Part shown: positions 8,999 to 18,148 of the stretch, piece by piece
Layout: every line of letters begins with the position of its first letter
How positions within the stretch are numbered: position 1 is the stretch's first letter
DNA from: a virus
IMG/VR virus record: IMGVR_UViG_3300027659_000069
Span: 1 to 42,971 of that record
DNA: 42,971 nt
Direction: 5' to 3' (one strand)
Made by a program: the position numbers and the translations under genes
Notes under the pieces: model-generated
Databases searched by the model: none
The model's input: only the letters and a program-made list of their open reading frames with translations
Told to the model about the DNA's origin: nothing

Positions 8999-10552
8999 TT
9001 AATTGATTCGCTTACCGTTTGCATCGTAGTTTAATACAGCCCCGGGTTTAGCGGAAGAGGTTGCAGCAGGAGCAGCGGTTGGGATGTAGTCTACCGCCTT
9101 ATTGGGATCAAAATCATCAGAGCCAGCGTTAGGATTTTTTGTCATCCAGCCACTCTTATACGCTGCTTCAGCGGCTTTTTCATTACCACCATTAGCCTCA
9201 ACGTATTTTTTCCAAGCAGATTTTCTAATTGACTTAAAGTCAGCAAGAGCGGTTTGCGCGGCAGTATTTTCTTTAGATGTTATTGTAGCCGCCGCTCTAG
9301 TAGCCGCAGTTGGGCCTTCTTTGCCCGTACCAAGAATTTCTAGCAAACCTTCTCTTTGTTTTCTCAAAACAGCAATCTGTGGGTCATTAGGGTCTTTTGC
9401 TTCCAGCGCAATAATTTGTTTAGTAATCAAAGCGGCTTCGCGATCAACCTGCGGGAGTTTAGTACTTGCATCACCAGAACCAGCGCCTTTATTAACTTTG
9501 CTATACCCAACAGTACGCGCTGCAATATCTGCAGCAAAACGAAGTTTGTCGCCATGGGCTCGATTAGCATCTTGTTGGAATTTACGAGCCGCCTCCAAAG
9601 CAGTTTGTGCCCCTCTTTGATTACCCATGCGTTCTTTACGTTCTGCATCATTAAGGGCAAAATTCATCTGCTCAATAGCGCGTTTTTCTTGCTGCTCGGC
9701 GCGTTTTATTTCACCCATTTGTTGAGCGTACGCGGGTAGGGCTTCACTTGCACCTTCAGCTAAACTGCGGCCCTTTAAAATTTTTCCAGCGGCAGTAAGT
9801 AGCGCCATACCTTCGCCGGTTCTTCTATCACCAGCTAAAGCTGCCCTGCGTGCTTCTGTGTCTGCTCTAGCGGGAGCATAGATATTTGGGCCACCGGCCT
9901 TTTCTACACGCGCCATGTACCTATCAAGAAAAGCTTCTTGTTCTTTAGCAGACATTTCTGTAGGCTCAAACGCCATGTATTTCTCAAGTGCTTCCTGCGC
10001 TCTGCCTATTGTTGTTGGGTTCGGCACTCCTCCTGCTACTGCTGCCATGTAGTCGTCAAATGAATTAGCGCTAACTGCGTCGCCAGAACTACTTGGATAA
10101 GCAACAGCGCCGTCAGAACTACCTGCATAAGCGGGAACTAATCCTCTATCTTTGAACGCAATAATACCGCCCTCGGCAAAGTCTTCTTCGGGTGTATACA
10201 TACCAGCCAAACCGCCAGATGCTGCTTGCATAGTGGGCTGTGGCATTGGAGCTTGTTGTTGTGGGGGCATACCTTGAGGAGCTTGACCCATTGCGCCGGG
10301 CACCATTGCGCCTAGGCCTTGCATCATAGGGGGAGGGGCTAAGTTTTGAGCAACAATAGAAGGGGCCGAAGTTGGCTGTTGTGCCTGACCCGCCATAGCC
10401 ATCATGTCGGCTTCTTTAATCAAACGCAGTGCGTTGAGCGCAGTATAAGAGTCTAGGCTTGCATCAGGGCTTTGGCCCATAACCGCAGCACGAAGCGCAT
10501 TAGGGTTTTTTCTATACTTTGCGGCATAGACAGATGCCATATCAATTGCCAT
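8999..10552 (-). CDS. Gly/Gln/Met-rich late protein with AEGGI motif, putative internal virion protein
   Basis: 517 residues. The first 60 are helical; about 60-125 is low-complexity Met/Pro/Gln/Gly; then comes a GGLAGMYTPEEDFAEGGIIAF segment near residues 113-137 that I recall in many marine and freshwater phage proteins of unknown role. About 200-350 is a charged, Lys/Glu/Arg-rich helical region, likely a coiled coil; the end is Ala-rich and disordered. No catalytic motif is visible. It ends 9 nt before the ATG of the giant polyvalent protein. The AEGGI motif recurs in the 963-residue protein two genes upstream, and a related NGG motif occurs in the gene between, so the three may function together. 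Inference: an ejection or internal head protein, analogous in position and composition to P22 gp7/gp20/gp16, without detectable homology by eye. Confidence 0.6.
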   Translation of the reverse strand: MAIDMASVYAAKYRKNPNALRAAVMGQSPDASLDSYTALNALRLIKEADMMAMAGQAQQPTSAPSIVAQNLAPPPMMQGLGAMVPGAMGQAPQGMPPQQQAPMPQPTMQAASGGLAGMYTPEEDFAEGGIIAFKDRGLVPAYAGSSDGAVAYPSSSGDAVSANSFDDYMAAVAGGVPNPTTIGRAQEALEKYMAFEPTEMSAKEQEAFLDRYMARVEKAGGPNIYAPARADTEARRAALAGDRRTGEGMALLTAAGKILKGRSLAEGASEALPAYAQQMGEIKRAEQQEKRAIEQMNFALNDAERKERMGNQRGAQTALEAARKFQQDANRAHGDKLRFAADIAARTVGYSKVNKGAGSGDASTKLPQVDREAALITKQIIALEAKDPNDPQIAVLRKQREGLLEILGTGKEGPTAATRAAATITSKENTAAQTALADFKSIRKSAWKKYVEANGGNEKAAEAAYKSGWMTKNPNAGSDDFDPNKAVDYIPTAAPAATSSAKPGAVLNYDANGKRIN

Positions 10553-10561
10553 GATATTTCC

Positions 10562-11641
10562 TTAGACCAAGTTGTTCAAAGCAAGTGCGCCAAGACCGCC
10601 GCCATTAGACATAGCCACACCGCCGTTAGCAAACATTTTACTGATACCAGCCGCGCCGAGACCCAACGACGCAATAGTCTGTGCTGTAGAAGGAGGAGCT
10701 TGGTAAATAGATGAGCCAGTCTGAGTCAAAGGCACACCACGAATAATGTCGGACATAAACGACAGGTTTTTGTACGGGTAGTTTTGCGCACCCATAAAGT
10801 CACCGTACTTGGTGTCAATATCTTTTTGCATTTGCGCTTGTTGCTGCAAGCCGTATTGGTTTTGCAGTGCGTTAACACCCATGTTCTGCTGATACTGATT
10901 TTGACCTAGCTGACCTAAAGTATTTGCACCAGTCAGCGCTGTCTGCAAACCCTGCAAACCAAGACCCGCACCAAACTGACCTTGTTGTGCGTTTAGTTGA
11001 CCTGCAGCTAACCTCTGTCCTTGCTCTTGATTAAACTGACCCATACCCTGTGAATAAGCGTTCTGCAATCCAGTCGCGGCAATATCACCCTTTTGACGGG
11101 CTAAGTTACCAGCAGCTTGCGCACGCATTAAATAATCACCACTGCCACCAAACGCGCCTGAACGAGCAGCCTGTGCTTGTTGCGCTTGACCTGCAATTTG
11201 AGCTTGGCGCTGAGCATCTTGTTGTTGACGAGCAACAACTTCACCCATATAGGGGGACATGTATTGGCTAGCCATGCCAGTACCGGGTACAAATTTACCA
11301 GTAGCCTGATCGTAAGACCCTTGTGTACCGCCAACAAAAGACTGTGGGTTTAGTGGGTTGTATGTGTAGCTAGTGTTAAGTGCGCCCAAACCAGCAGAAC
11401 CTGCCATAGCAGTCGCATCTCGCAACTGAGGTTGAGTCTGCATTAAAGCCGCGTTGTCATAAGACATTTGCTGAAGTGGGGAGAACTGCGCTACACGCTC
11501 ACCCTGATACTGCATGTACGGGTTGTATTCAATGTCGGTTAACGCTTGGGCTTGGCCTAGCAAGTCTTGTGCGTAGGGCGCAATCTCGGGTGCAAAACCT
11601 TGTTGGTTTAGCGTGGTTTGATATAAAGTCGATTCAGCCAT
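10562..11641 (-). CDS. Gln/Ala/Gly-rich late protein, putative ejection protein
   Basis: 359 residues, strongly rich in Gln, Ala, Gly and Tyr. The central part (about 120-270) is a long series of helical Gln/Ala segments around a SGAFGGSGDYLMRAQ core, with repeated LNAQQGQFGAG-like units, suited to a rod or coiled coil. The C-terminus is hydrophobic/Gly-rich and ends with FANGGVAMSNGGG, the local version of the GG motif of neighbouring genes. No enzyme motif is seen. Family members that I recall sit next to the same two neighbours in aquatic podovirus-like genomes. Inference: an internal or ejected protein that helps DNA cross the envelope. A tail-needle or tail-tip role cannot be excluded. 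Confidence 0.6.
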   Translation of the reverse strand: MAESTLYQTTLNQQGFAPEIAPYAQDLLGQAQALTDIEYNPYMQYQGERVAQFSPLQQMSYDNAALMQTQPQLRDATAMAGSAGLGALNTSYTYNPLNPQSFVGGTQGSYDQATGKFVPGTGMASQYMSPYMGEVVARQQQDAQRQAQIAGQAQQAQAARSGAFGGSGDYLMRAQAAGNLARQKGDIAATGLQNAYSQGMGQFNQEQGQRLAAGQLNAQQGQFGAGLGLQGLQTALTGANTLGQLGQNQYQQNMGVNALQNQYGLQQQAQMQKDIDTKYGDFMGAQNYPYKNLSFMSDIIRGVPLTQTGSSIYQAPPSTAQTIASLGLGAAGISKMFANGGVAMSNGGGLGALALNNLV

Positions 11642-11650
11642 GTCTATTCC

Positions 11651-14542
11651 TTATGCGGGAAGATATTTTTCGGAGCGGCTATTCTTTGCCACTCTACCTT
11701 TGCCGACTGTGCCTCGGCGAGCTTTTTGTACACGATCCATCATTGCGTATAGCTTGCGTGCGCCAGCTTCAGTCGAGCCGTTACCCAACTCAGACACAAT
11801 GCGTGCAGGCACTACAAATTCACCGTCGGCGAGTCGTGCAGGGCGCTTGTTACCAATTGTTGCAGGGATAGAATCAGACACGCCATCACCGGGGCCACGC
11901 AGTAAACGGCCACCGTCTGAGTAACCACCAAGGTCAAACTGCTGAGTCATGCCGCCGCGAGCCATAGCCATATTCATTAGCCCGCCAGCAGCGCTTTTTT
12001 GAATCTCTGAAGCAATCCATTTTTTACCTGCATAGTCCCATACCCATTCATTACCGGGCCCGGGATCAGATGTGGGTTTTTCATCTTGATTTGTTAAATT
12101 AGGAGTTCCTGTAGCTTTGTCACCTGCGGCTTTATCTGCCGCCGCCGCTTTATCCGCAGCCGCTTTTTCACCGGCAAGTACGTAAGAAGGTTTTACGTAA
12201 TCGGGGTTAAGTTCGTATTTACCGTTTACAAACACATACTTTTTAGCTTTACGGTTTTCTGGGAACCGACCAACAGACTCAAAGTATGGCTTCATAATTT
12301 CGCCAGTCTTTGTGTAAGGAGTAGGGTCGTACGGCGTTTTGCCAGTCAAGTAATCGTAAGACTGCTTAGAACCACCGGTTAATTTGTCCTCGTACTTTTC
12401 TTTAAACTGTTCTCTAGTGTATGTAGGAGATAGATAACCCAAGCTACCGCCGCCTTTAGTGTACGCATCACGCAAGCTAGTCATACCCGTAAACCCACCT
12501 TCAGGAATGCCGGGGATGTTAGGACGGGTTGTAATCGTGCCGTTAGGGTTAACAGTGGTTATACCCGCGCCACTAACGCCGGGGGGCAGTGCTGGGCCAT
12601 AAACACTTTCAAGACGTCCAGACGTGCCTGTACCACCAAGACCGTAGTCATTAACGCCGGAAATTATTGGTACTCCAGCTAAATTTGCAATACGTGGTGT
12701 TACGGGCGTAACAGGCGGTGTTACTACTTTTGTTTCGGCAGCTTTAACCGCATCGTAACGGGCTTTAACTTCGTTTCTAGACAAACCAAAAGCCTGCGCC
12801 ATATCGTCAACGGTGTACTTGTTGTCATCCATGTACTTGACCCACTGCTTATCGTAGTTAAGTTTAGGGTCTGCAACTACTTTATCTTTTGCTATTTGGT
12901 CAGTTAACGCATACGCACCTTTACTTAGGTCGTAAGCTTTTTGGATCATTGGCTGTGTGTAACCGGCGTACTTAGGGTCGTTTGCAATCTCGGCTTTATA
13001 CATCTCACTAGAATCAATACCTTCTTTAACCATCCGGTTGTAGATACCAAACACGCCCGAACCACCAGTTGTATCAGTAGACCCTCTGAATGGGTCAGCT
13101 AAACTAGCAATATAGCGGTTGACTGCGGCAGGGTCGGCATTAGTTGCTTTGATTGCTGCGTTAATGTCTGCGGTTGGGTTGTCTGTCAGGTACTTACCAA
13201 TTTGTGCGTCGGTATATTGCGTGTACGCGGGGGCTGTTGCGGCTTGAACTACCGGAGCTGTGGCTGCTTGAACTACCGGAGCTGTGGCTGCTTGAACTAC
13301 CGGAGCTGTGGCTTCTTGAACTACAGGTGAAGTAGCAACAGGGGCGGAAACATCTGGTGCAAATTGTTGCGCAAAGTAATCAACAGGGGCAGGAGCAACG
13401 GGGGTATCAACAGTAGGCGTGTAGTAGTTAAACGCGCCGTCTTCACCAACAGTGTAATTTGGGTTGTACAAATTAATACCCAAACCAGCCAAGCCGGAAG
13501 TATCAAAACCTTGATACGTAGAAGCTACATCTGCGGCAGTAATTTTGTTTTCTTGGGCAAGCTCATTAACTCTACCATAGTCACCTGCAGCGTAAGCTCT
13601 GTCAATTTCATCTTTGACCTCGCCACCAATCACAAAATGAGCAATACCGCCTTCAGCCATACGAACAACGGGCTCACTCTTCTGTGTGAAATCAAGCATA
13701 CCGGGGCCGTAGCCGCCGTCGTCCATACCCATCAAGCCACCGCCCGCTGTTTTCTTTACTTGGGCTTCGTACGGAGTTCCAGCAGTGTATGTACCGCCGT
13801 ATGGGTCAAAAGAATATGGGCGAATCATGCCGGGTTTTGTTGCAGTAGTTGGCAAATTAGATTTAACTGCTTGGTCTGCAAGAATAGGAGCAGCGGCTGC
13901 AGCCATGTATTTAAAATTGTCTTTAGTTAACAGACTTGAGGGGTTAGCTTTAGCTACATCAAAACCCCGGGACATCTTGTCAAATGGCGACGCTGCTTCT
14001 ACAGCACCGGCAGCAGCTTGTTGGGCAGCACTAACCGCTTGAGTACTTGCTGCGTCTATTACCCCTGCTTGACCTAAGTTATAGGCCATATCCGCAGAAA
14101 GGCCAGCTCCCGCACCTTCTAAAACACCGGGAGGTACGTAGCTAGATAGATAACTTTGACCCGCAGCTTGACTGCCAATTGCTTCTGCACCCGCAGTACC
14201 CATACCCGCACCAAGACCAGCACCGCCGTAAGCACCGAGACCGGCAGAAATGCCTTTGCCTAAATCACCAGTACGTACTGTTTCTGCGCCACCCACCATC
14301 ATTGCAGCAATATGGGGCGGCACACCCGCCATAGATAAACCCACACCAATAATAGTTGGTAACAACTTATCTAAGAAGCCAGCTTCAGGGAGACCAGTTT
14401 CTGGGTTAATGGTAAGGGAGCCGCCGTGGTTCTCGGCCAACGCTTGTAGCCCCTGCACTTCACGTGGGGACATGTGGATAAGCATCGAGTCAGGGCCGCG
14501 ACCCTTGGATGCCATGTGGTCGGCTAGTACAGCAAGGCTCAT
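11651..14542 (-). CDS. Large Gly/Ala-rich virion-associated protein with C-terminal DGEFVVPA module
   Basis: 963 residues. Residues about 55-140 are hydrophobic, Gly/Ala-rich and could insert into membrane. MAEGGIAHF follows near residue 295. About residues 405-437 hold four copies of an 8-residue unit (VVQAATAP). The middle is Pro/Thr-rich with a run of short helical segments. The last about 90 residues form a module with RGPGDGVSDSIPATI, LADGEFVVPARIV and GSTEAGARKLYAMM, which I recall as a recurrent C-terminal module of phage late proteins; its role is unknown to me. Start ATG at 14542 lies 35 nt after the preceding gene's stop. With its two downstream neighbours and the giant protein it forms a likely internal/ejection gene group. 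This is inferred from composition and position, not from a recognised fold. Confidence 0.6.
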   Translation of the reverse strand: MSLAVLADHMASKGRGPDSMLIHMSPREVQGLQALAENHGGSLTINPETGLPEAGFLDKLLPTIIGVGLSMAGVPPHIAAMMVGGAETVRTGDLGKGISAGLGAYGGAGLGAGMGTAGAEAIGSQAAGQSYLSSYVPPGVLEGAGAGLSADMAYNLGQAGVIDAASTQAVSAAQQAAAGAVEAASPFDKMSRGFDVAKANPSSLLTKDNFKYMAAAAAPILADQAVKSNLPTTATKPGMIRPYSFDPYGGTYTAGTPYEAQVKKTAGGGLMGMDDGGYGPGMLDFTQKSEPVVRMAEGGIAHFVIGGEVKDEIDRAYAAGDYGRVNELAQENKITAADVASTYQGFDTSGLAGLGINLYNPNYTVGEDGAFNYYTPTVDTPVAPAPVDYFAQQFAPDVSAPVATSPVVQEATAPVVQAATAPVVQAATAPVVQAATAPAYTQYTDAQIGKYLTDNPTADINAAIKATNADPAAVNRYIASLADPFRGSTDTTGGSGVFGIYNRMVKEGIDSSEMYKAEIANDPKYAGYTQPMIQKAYDLSKGAYALTDQIAKDKVVADPKLNYDKQWVKYMDDNKYTVDDMAQAFGLSRNEVKARYDAVKAAETKVVTPPVTPVTPRIANLAGVPIISGVNDYGLGGTGTSGRLESVYGPALPPGVSGAGITTVNPNGTITTRPNIPGIPEGGFTGMTSLRDAYTKGGGSLGYLSPTYTREQFKEKYEDKLTGGSKQSYDYLTGKTPYDPTPYTKTGEIMKPYFESVGRFPENRKAKKYVFVNGKYELNPDYVKPSYVLAGEKAAADKAAAADKAAGDKATGTPNLTNQDEKPTSDPGPGNEWVWDYAGKKWIASEIQKSAAGGLMNMAMARGGMTQQFDLGGYSDGGRLLRGPGDGVSDSIPATIGNKRPARLADGEFVVPARIVSELGNGSTEAGARKLYAMMDRVQKARRGTVGKGRVAKNSRSEKYLPA
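13231..13326 (-). repeat. Four tandem 24-bp repeats inside the 963-residue protein gene
   Basis: Units at 13231-13254, 13255-13278, 13279-13302 and 13303-13326. Units 2 and 3 are identical; units 1 and 4 differ at a few bases. Each encodes an 8-residue Val/Gln/Ala/Thr/Pro unit. The near-identity of the middle copies suggests recent slippage or recombination, so copy number probably varies between relatives. Confidence 0.92.
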
Positions 14543-14576
14543 AGTTGCCTCTCAAAATGGGGGTTGGTCGATAATA

Positions 14577-14849
14577 TCATGTTGACGTCTTTATGCGAAG
14601 CATTTGGCTACCAGCTTGTACACCGTCTTGTGTATCTCTGTAAACATCGCCCAAGCGCAAGCTAGCAAAGTCAGCCTCAGTGGGTAGTGTCTCAATATTC
14701 AAATTCAACGTTGCCCCGCCCATGTCACCGGGGTTAGACAGTTGGTTAAAGTACAGACGTAAGATGTTATTCAGTTGATCGAAGTACCGCCTGTCGTACG
14801 CGTCGGGGGGCAGAGATAAGCTTGGCGGGGTTGCGTTTAGTTCAGCCAT
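14577..14849 (-). CDS. Small conserved late protein, unknown function
   Basis: 90 residues. N-terminus is Pro-rich (NATPPSLSLPPD), followed by a helix YDRRYFDQLNNILRLYFNQL and an acidic/polar tail containing NLNIETLPTEADFASLRLGDVY. It abuts the tail hub-like gene, sharing one base at 14849 (stop and start overlap), and precedes the 963-residue gene. I recall similar small proteins in the same position in aquatic phage contigs. The helix plus short beta tail would suit a small adaptor or capping subunit, but no function can be assigned. Confidence 0.6.
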   Translation of the reverse strand: MAELNATPPSLSLPPDAYDRRYFDQLNNILRLYFNQLSNPGDMGGATLNLNIETLPTEADFASLRLGDVYRDTQDGVQAGSQMLRIKTST

Positions 14850-16927
14850 TAGCGTCTGCCGTCAGGTCTGATGTCAATTCTGGGAGCGCCCAGTTGCCAC
14901 TGTGTATTGATCTGGTTTGAGCCAATCTTAAAGATCATCTGGCGACCGCGCATGCGAGTAAATATCTGGCCTGTAAACTCTTCGGTAATGACGTACGTAC
15001 TACCCTTTATAACCGTGCCGTTAGCAGTGCTTGTGGTTCCAGAGCCAGAATTAGCCAGACCATACAGCGTCATGGTTACCTGTGGAGCAACAGCGGTGGG
15101 GCTGTTTGTAGAAGCACCAAAAGTTAAATCCGGCAGCACCCGCCACACAAACCCAAAGTTATGACCGTCACCAATATCAAATTCAGACGAAGATATGTAA
15201 GCGTCCAAAGCCGTTGCTGTGCCGGTTGCGTTGTCGTTCAAGCCGTTTTCGTGTTCTACAATGTTGCCTGTACTATTTGGTTGGTACGTTGCAGCTAAAG
15301 GAAAATCACGCAAACCTGAATCAAGCCATGCTGTTCGTGCCATCGTGCCGTAATACCAGATTTTTTCAACGTAGTTGTAGATAACGTACTTATCAATAGC
15401 CGACGTGTTGGCTGAGCAATAGAACCACCAGACCTCATTAAAGCCTTCGTTTGTTCCCGCAAACACTTGCAAGTTTTGGCCGCTATTAATATCGTTAAAA
15501 ATAAACCGAAGCAAGGCACAAGGCAACGTGTTTACACGGCCATCGTATGCGTAGAACTTGTCTATACCCATCCAATACACAACACCAGAAGCTATAACTA
15601 CAGCATTAGGGCTGTAAATAGAGATGTTTTCACCAAGCAACTGCGGTGCCCAGACATAAGGGGGGCCAAGATACTGAAGTGAATACACAGCCGAGTCGGT
15701 AAACACCAAAATTTCTTGGCGAGTTTGAATTGTTGTGATGATCTCTGAGCCGCTAGAAAGACGTACAAACCCCGCTTGGTTTGTGGGGTCAGGCGTCCAA
15801 TTAAAAAGATCGTCTTGCCCGCACCAACGAATTAGCATAGGATCAAGTGTGGCCGAGCCGTAGTCATTGCAACCAAAAGTTAAAATAAAACGGGACGTGT
15901 CAGACACAGTCAAAGTGTTTAGTATTGTGGGCACATCTACAATTAGAGAGACATACACACCCGTACCAGTACTCGACGTATTAACCGCTGCACCTGCGCT
16001 GTCCAAAAGCTTGAACGTCAAGCCATTTACTTCAAACACATAGTACGTAGTTGCCGCACTAATGCCAGTAGGTAAAGATGTGGTGGCAGCAAACTGAAGG
16101 GCCGCGCCTTCGGTATATTGGATAGTGGAGGTCACTACAGTCGGCGAAGCACTGGTAAAAGATACATTACCGCCAAGGGTGTTAAGTAGTACGCCACGGG
16201 CTGTTAATGTAGGTGCTTCCCAATAGTAAAGACCTCCGTTACGCGGCGCAAAAACTAAATCTTCACCGTAGTTTTTTTGACTCCATAACCGTAGCGCAAG
16301 AGCAGTAGCTAAGCCATTACCCCAAGTACCCAGCCCCCATCCACCTGCACCCCATCCAACTAAAGGTTCTTGAATAGCGGGGCCAACATTGATCTGATAT
16401 GCGGCGGTAACTGTGCCACCACCCGGCCCCGCTGTAGACGTTGCTTGCGAAGTGGCCGTAATGTTGTACGTGTTTGCTGTCAAAACAGTAACCTGAAACT
16501 CACCGTTTAATGTCAAACCGCCAACAGCAGAAGCACCAGAAAATGTTACAAAATCCCCTGTAACAGCGCCGTGCGCTGTGTCTGTAACTAAAACCGTTGT
16601 TGAATTATTGGTTGTATTAAAAGGGTTAGTAAGTGTGACTGTCTCACGAAGGGGCGTAATGTCGTAATACGCACCGCCGTTTTCTAAATAGAACTTAAGG
16701 TTTGTGCCGACACCAATGATGTTTCTGCCATCAAGCAACACCCAGTTCCAAAGTGACCTACAGATGCCTAAAAATGTATTAACAGAAATACGTAACCAAC
16801 CACCAATTACTTCGGGATTACCCTGACGAAAGCGTACCTTGTCGGCCTCGTACCAACCGCCTTCCGTGGTGTAGCGGGTATTTTCTTTATTAACACCCGG
16901 CTTAAACAGAATCTTTTGTAATGGCAT
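14849..16927 (-). CDS. Tail hub / stabilisation-like structural protein (P22 gp10-like by context)
   Basis: 692 residues from the ATG at 16927; a GTG at 16948 would add seven residues and overlap the endolysin gene. I chose the ATG because MPLQKILFKPGVN is the usual family start and it lies just after the endolysin stop (TAAAAATG). The N-terminal part (GVNKENTRYTTEGGWYEADKVRFR, in two pieces) and a beta-rich body with an Ig-like insertion at about 100-180 resemble proteins annotated as phage stabilisation or structural proteins. A Gly/Trp-rich stretch (VGWGAGGWGLGTWG) lies near residue 195. The rest is a series of beta segments with WYYGTMARTAW and a DIRPDGRR end, compatible with a beta-propeller tail hub. 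Function is inferred from family memory and from its place between lysis and late virion genes. Confidence 0.6.
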   Translation of the reverse strand: MPLQKILFKPGVNKENTRYTTEGGWYEADKVRFRQGNPEVIGGWLRISVNTFLGICRSLWNWVLLDGRNIIGVGTNLKFYLENGGAYYDITPLRETVTLTNPFNTTNNSTTVLVTDTAHGAVTGDFVTFSGASAVGGLTLNGEFQVTVLTANTYNITATSQATSTAGPGGGTVTAAYQINVGPAIQEPLVGWGAGGWGLGTWGNGLATALALRLWSQKNYGEDLVFAPRNGGLYYWEAPTLTARGVLLNTLGGNVSFTSASPTVVTSTIQYTEGAALQFAATTSLPTGISAATTYYVFEVNGLTFKLLDSAGAAVNTSSTGTGVYVSLIVDVPTILNTLTVSDTSRFILTFGCNDYGSATLDPMLIRWCGQDDLFNWTPDPTNQAGFVRLSSGSEIITTIQTRQEILVFTDSAVYSLQYLGPPYVWAPQLLGENISIYSPNAVVIASGVVYWMGIDKFYAYDGRVNTLPCALLRFIFNDINSGQNLQVFAGTNEGFNEVWWFYCSANTSAIDKYVIYNYVEKIWYYGTMARTAWLDSGLRDFPLAATYQPNSTGNIVEHENGLNDNATGTATALDAYISSSEFDIGDGHNFGFVWRVLPDLTFGASTNSPTAVAPQVTMTLYGLANSGSGTTSTANGTVIKGSTYVITEEFTGQIFTRMRGRQMIFKIGSNQINTQWQLGAPRIDIRPDGRR

Positions 16928-16929
16928 TT

Positions 16930-17373
16930 TTAGTCCAGCAGTGCGCACTCAGCCTTGCGGCGTTTAAGTAGTCCCGGCAACACCTTGCCGCCGCCTTTAG
17001 TCCAGAGCATTAGTTGTTCTTTTGCTCCTTCCCAATCATTGGCGTTGATTTTCCTCTTTAACGTAGATGTTTGCAAGCGTCCTGTGCCCAAATTGTAGGC
17101 AAAGTCCACGATGGCGTTGCACTTGCGAACGTCAGTAATCAGGCCGGGGCAGTTACGCAAAACTCCGGGCAGGTACGTATGCTCAAGCTCAATCATCAAA
17201 AGCGCCCGCGCTGTAGGTTCATCCATTGGGGTATCTTCCAAAGTCACCTTGCGCTTGTCTGCGTAGTAGGTAGAACCGTAGCCAATCGTGGCTACGTTGG
17301 CAGGGCAAAGATACGGCTTGGAGCGAAAGCCCTCAAACCGTCTGCACATCTCTGCGGCTAGTTCTAAGTTCAT
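16930..17373 (-). CDS. Endolysin, T4-type lysozyme (GH24) with Cys in the catalytic Asp position
   Basis: 147 residues, close to the usual length of small phage lysozymes. It hydrolyses peptidoglycan glycan strands at lysis. Conserved block: RFEGFRSKPYLCPANVATIGYG, here given as two parts: E14 in FEGFR, C23 in YLCPA, T29 in ATIGYGS. The spacing 9 and 6 equals that of the E11-D20-T26 triad of T4 lysozyme, with Cys replacing Asp. Cys at this position is seen in some natural GH24 enzymes, and the T4 D20C variant is reported to keep activity. The later CNAIVDFAYNLGTG and WTKGGGKVLPGLLKRR segments are typical of GH24. No signal peptide or SAR anchor is seen, so it should need the holin. Its ATG overlaps the upstream holin-like gene by 4 bp. 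Confidence 0.93.
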   Translation of the reverse strand: MNLELAAEMCRRFEGFRSKPYLCPANVATIGYGSTYYADKRKVTLEDTPMDEPTARALLMIELEHTYLPGVLRNCPGLITDVRKCNAIVDFAYNLGTGRLQTSTLKRKINANDWEGAKEQLMLWTKGGGKVLPGLLKRRKAECALLD

Positions 17374-17861
17374 AACCCGCGTTGCTTCAGAGTTCTATCA
17401 AGGAACCAATAGTTAATTGTTCCAGCCAAGAGTGCCGAGAAGTCAGGCGACATCATCATCTTAAAGACTTCCATAGGAGAAGCCCCTGCAATCCATGAGT
17501 TCCAACCAAACCACAGATGCACAAAAGACCAGACCAAAAGAATCCAGTACGTAACAACAGGACGAACAGATGCAGACAGACTAGCCGCCCAACCACCAGC
17601 GGCTTTGACCATTGTGGCTTGTTGTTCTATGGCAGACTGAAACGCATCCATTACGCCTACGTCAATAGCAGCTTCACGCTGCGCTCCAATCTCAGCCAGT
17701 TTCATCTGACCTCTGATTTGCTCTAGTTCACACTGACGGGAGAACATTGCCATCTCGTGCATGCGCTCGTTCTTCTTGTCAAAAAACTTGAGAACTTCTG
17801 GGGCCAAGCGGAAAATACCGCCTAGCGCTCCGCCCAATATGCCACCAAATACTTCAAACAT
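17370..17861 (-). CDS. Holin-like 3-TM protein (GTA-holin-type)
   Basis: 163 residues: short hydrophobic Gly-rich N-terminus (VFGGILGGALGGIFRLAPE), an amphipathic charged helix (about 25-70), then RPVVTYWILLVWSFVHLWFG as a strong membrane segment and a final hydrophobic SALLAGTINYWFLDR. This matches the layout of the 3-TM holin family first named from gene-transfer agents (GTA_holin_3TM). It would form inner-membrane lesions that release the endolysin, whose start overlaps this stop by 4 bp. It lies 2 nt downstream of a second small membrane protein. Holin assignment rests on family pattern plus lysis-cassette context. Confidence 0.8.
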   Translation of the reverse strand: MFEVFGGILGGALGGIFRLAPEVLKFFDKKNERMHEMAMFSRQCELEQIRGQMKLAEIGAQREAAIDVGVMDAFQSAIEQQATMVKAAGGWAASLSASVRPVVTYWILLVWSFVHLWFGWNSWIAGASPMEVFKMMMSPDFSALLAGTINYWFLDRTLKQRGL

Positions 17862-17863
17862 AG

Positions 17864-18148
17864 TTAATCCTTACAAGATTTTGATTTGTCTTCATTCTGC
17901 ATGAGTTTGATACCAGACAGGAACCCAATCATGCCGCCGATAAGAGTAGAAAAAGCGGGTGAAATCATCTTGAATATCTCGGCGTTGTCCACCTCTTTGG
18001 CCCAAAGGCCAAGCATAAAGCTGACGACCATAGCCAAAACAGAGATGCACAGGGTGGTGCTTACCATGAGCGTGACCCACAGCGTCAGCTTGTCTTTGGT
18101 GTCCATTGACACTTTCTTCACTGGTCTGGGTATCGGCTTTCTGGTCAT
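17864..18148 (-). CDS. Small two-TM membrane protein in lysis cassette
   Basis: 94 residues with a basic N-terminus (TRKPIPRPVKK), a first membrane segment (LWVTLMVSTTLCISVLAMVV) and a second (FSTLIGGMIGFLSGIKL), ending in a charged tail. It could be a second holin or antiholin, which commonly accompany a main holin; the short acidic linker between segments and the basic N-terminus fit that. Its ATG overlaps the stop of the upstream secreted protein by 4 bp, and the 3-TM holin-like gene starts 2 nt after it. Function is by position only. Confidence 0.7.
   Translation of the reverse strand: MTRKPIPRPVKKVSMDTKDKLTLWVTLMVSTTLCISVLAMVVSFMLGLWAKEVDNAEIFKMISPAFSTLIGGMIGFLSGIKLMQNEDKSKSCKD

Noticed and set aside
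13231-13326. Possible CRISPR-like array.
   Set aside because: Units are 24 bp, contiguous without spacers and in frame; they are protein repeats.
14849-16948. GTG start at 16948 for the hub-like gene.
   Set aside because: Adds seven residues overlapping the endolysin; the ATG at 16927 gives the usual family N-terminus.
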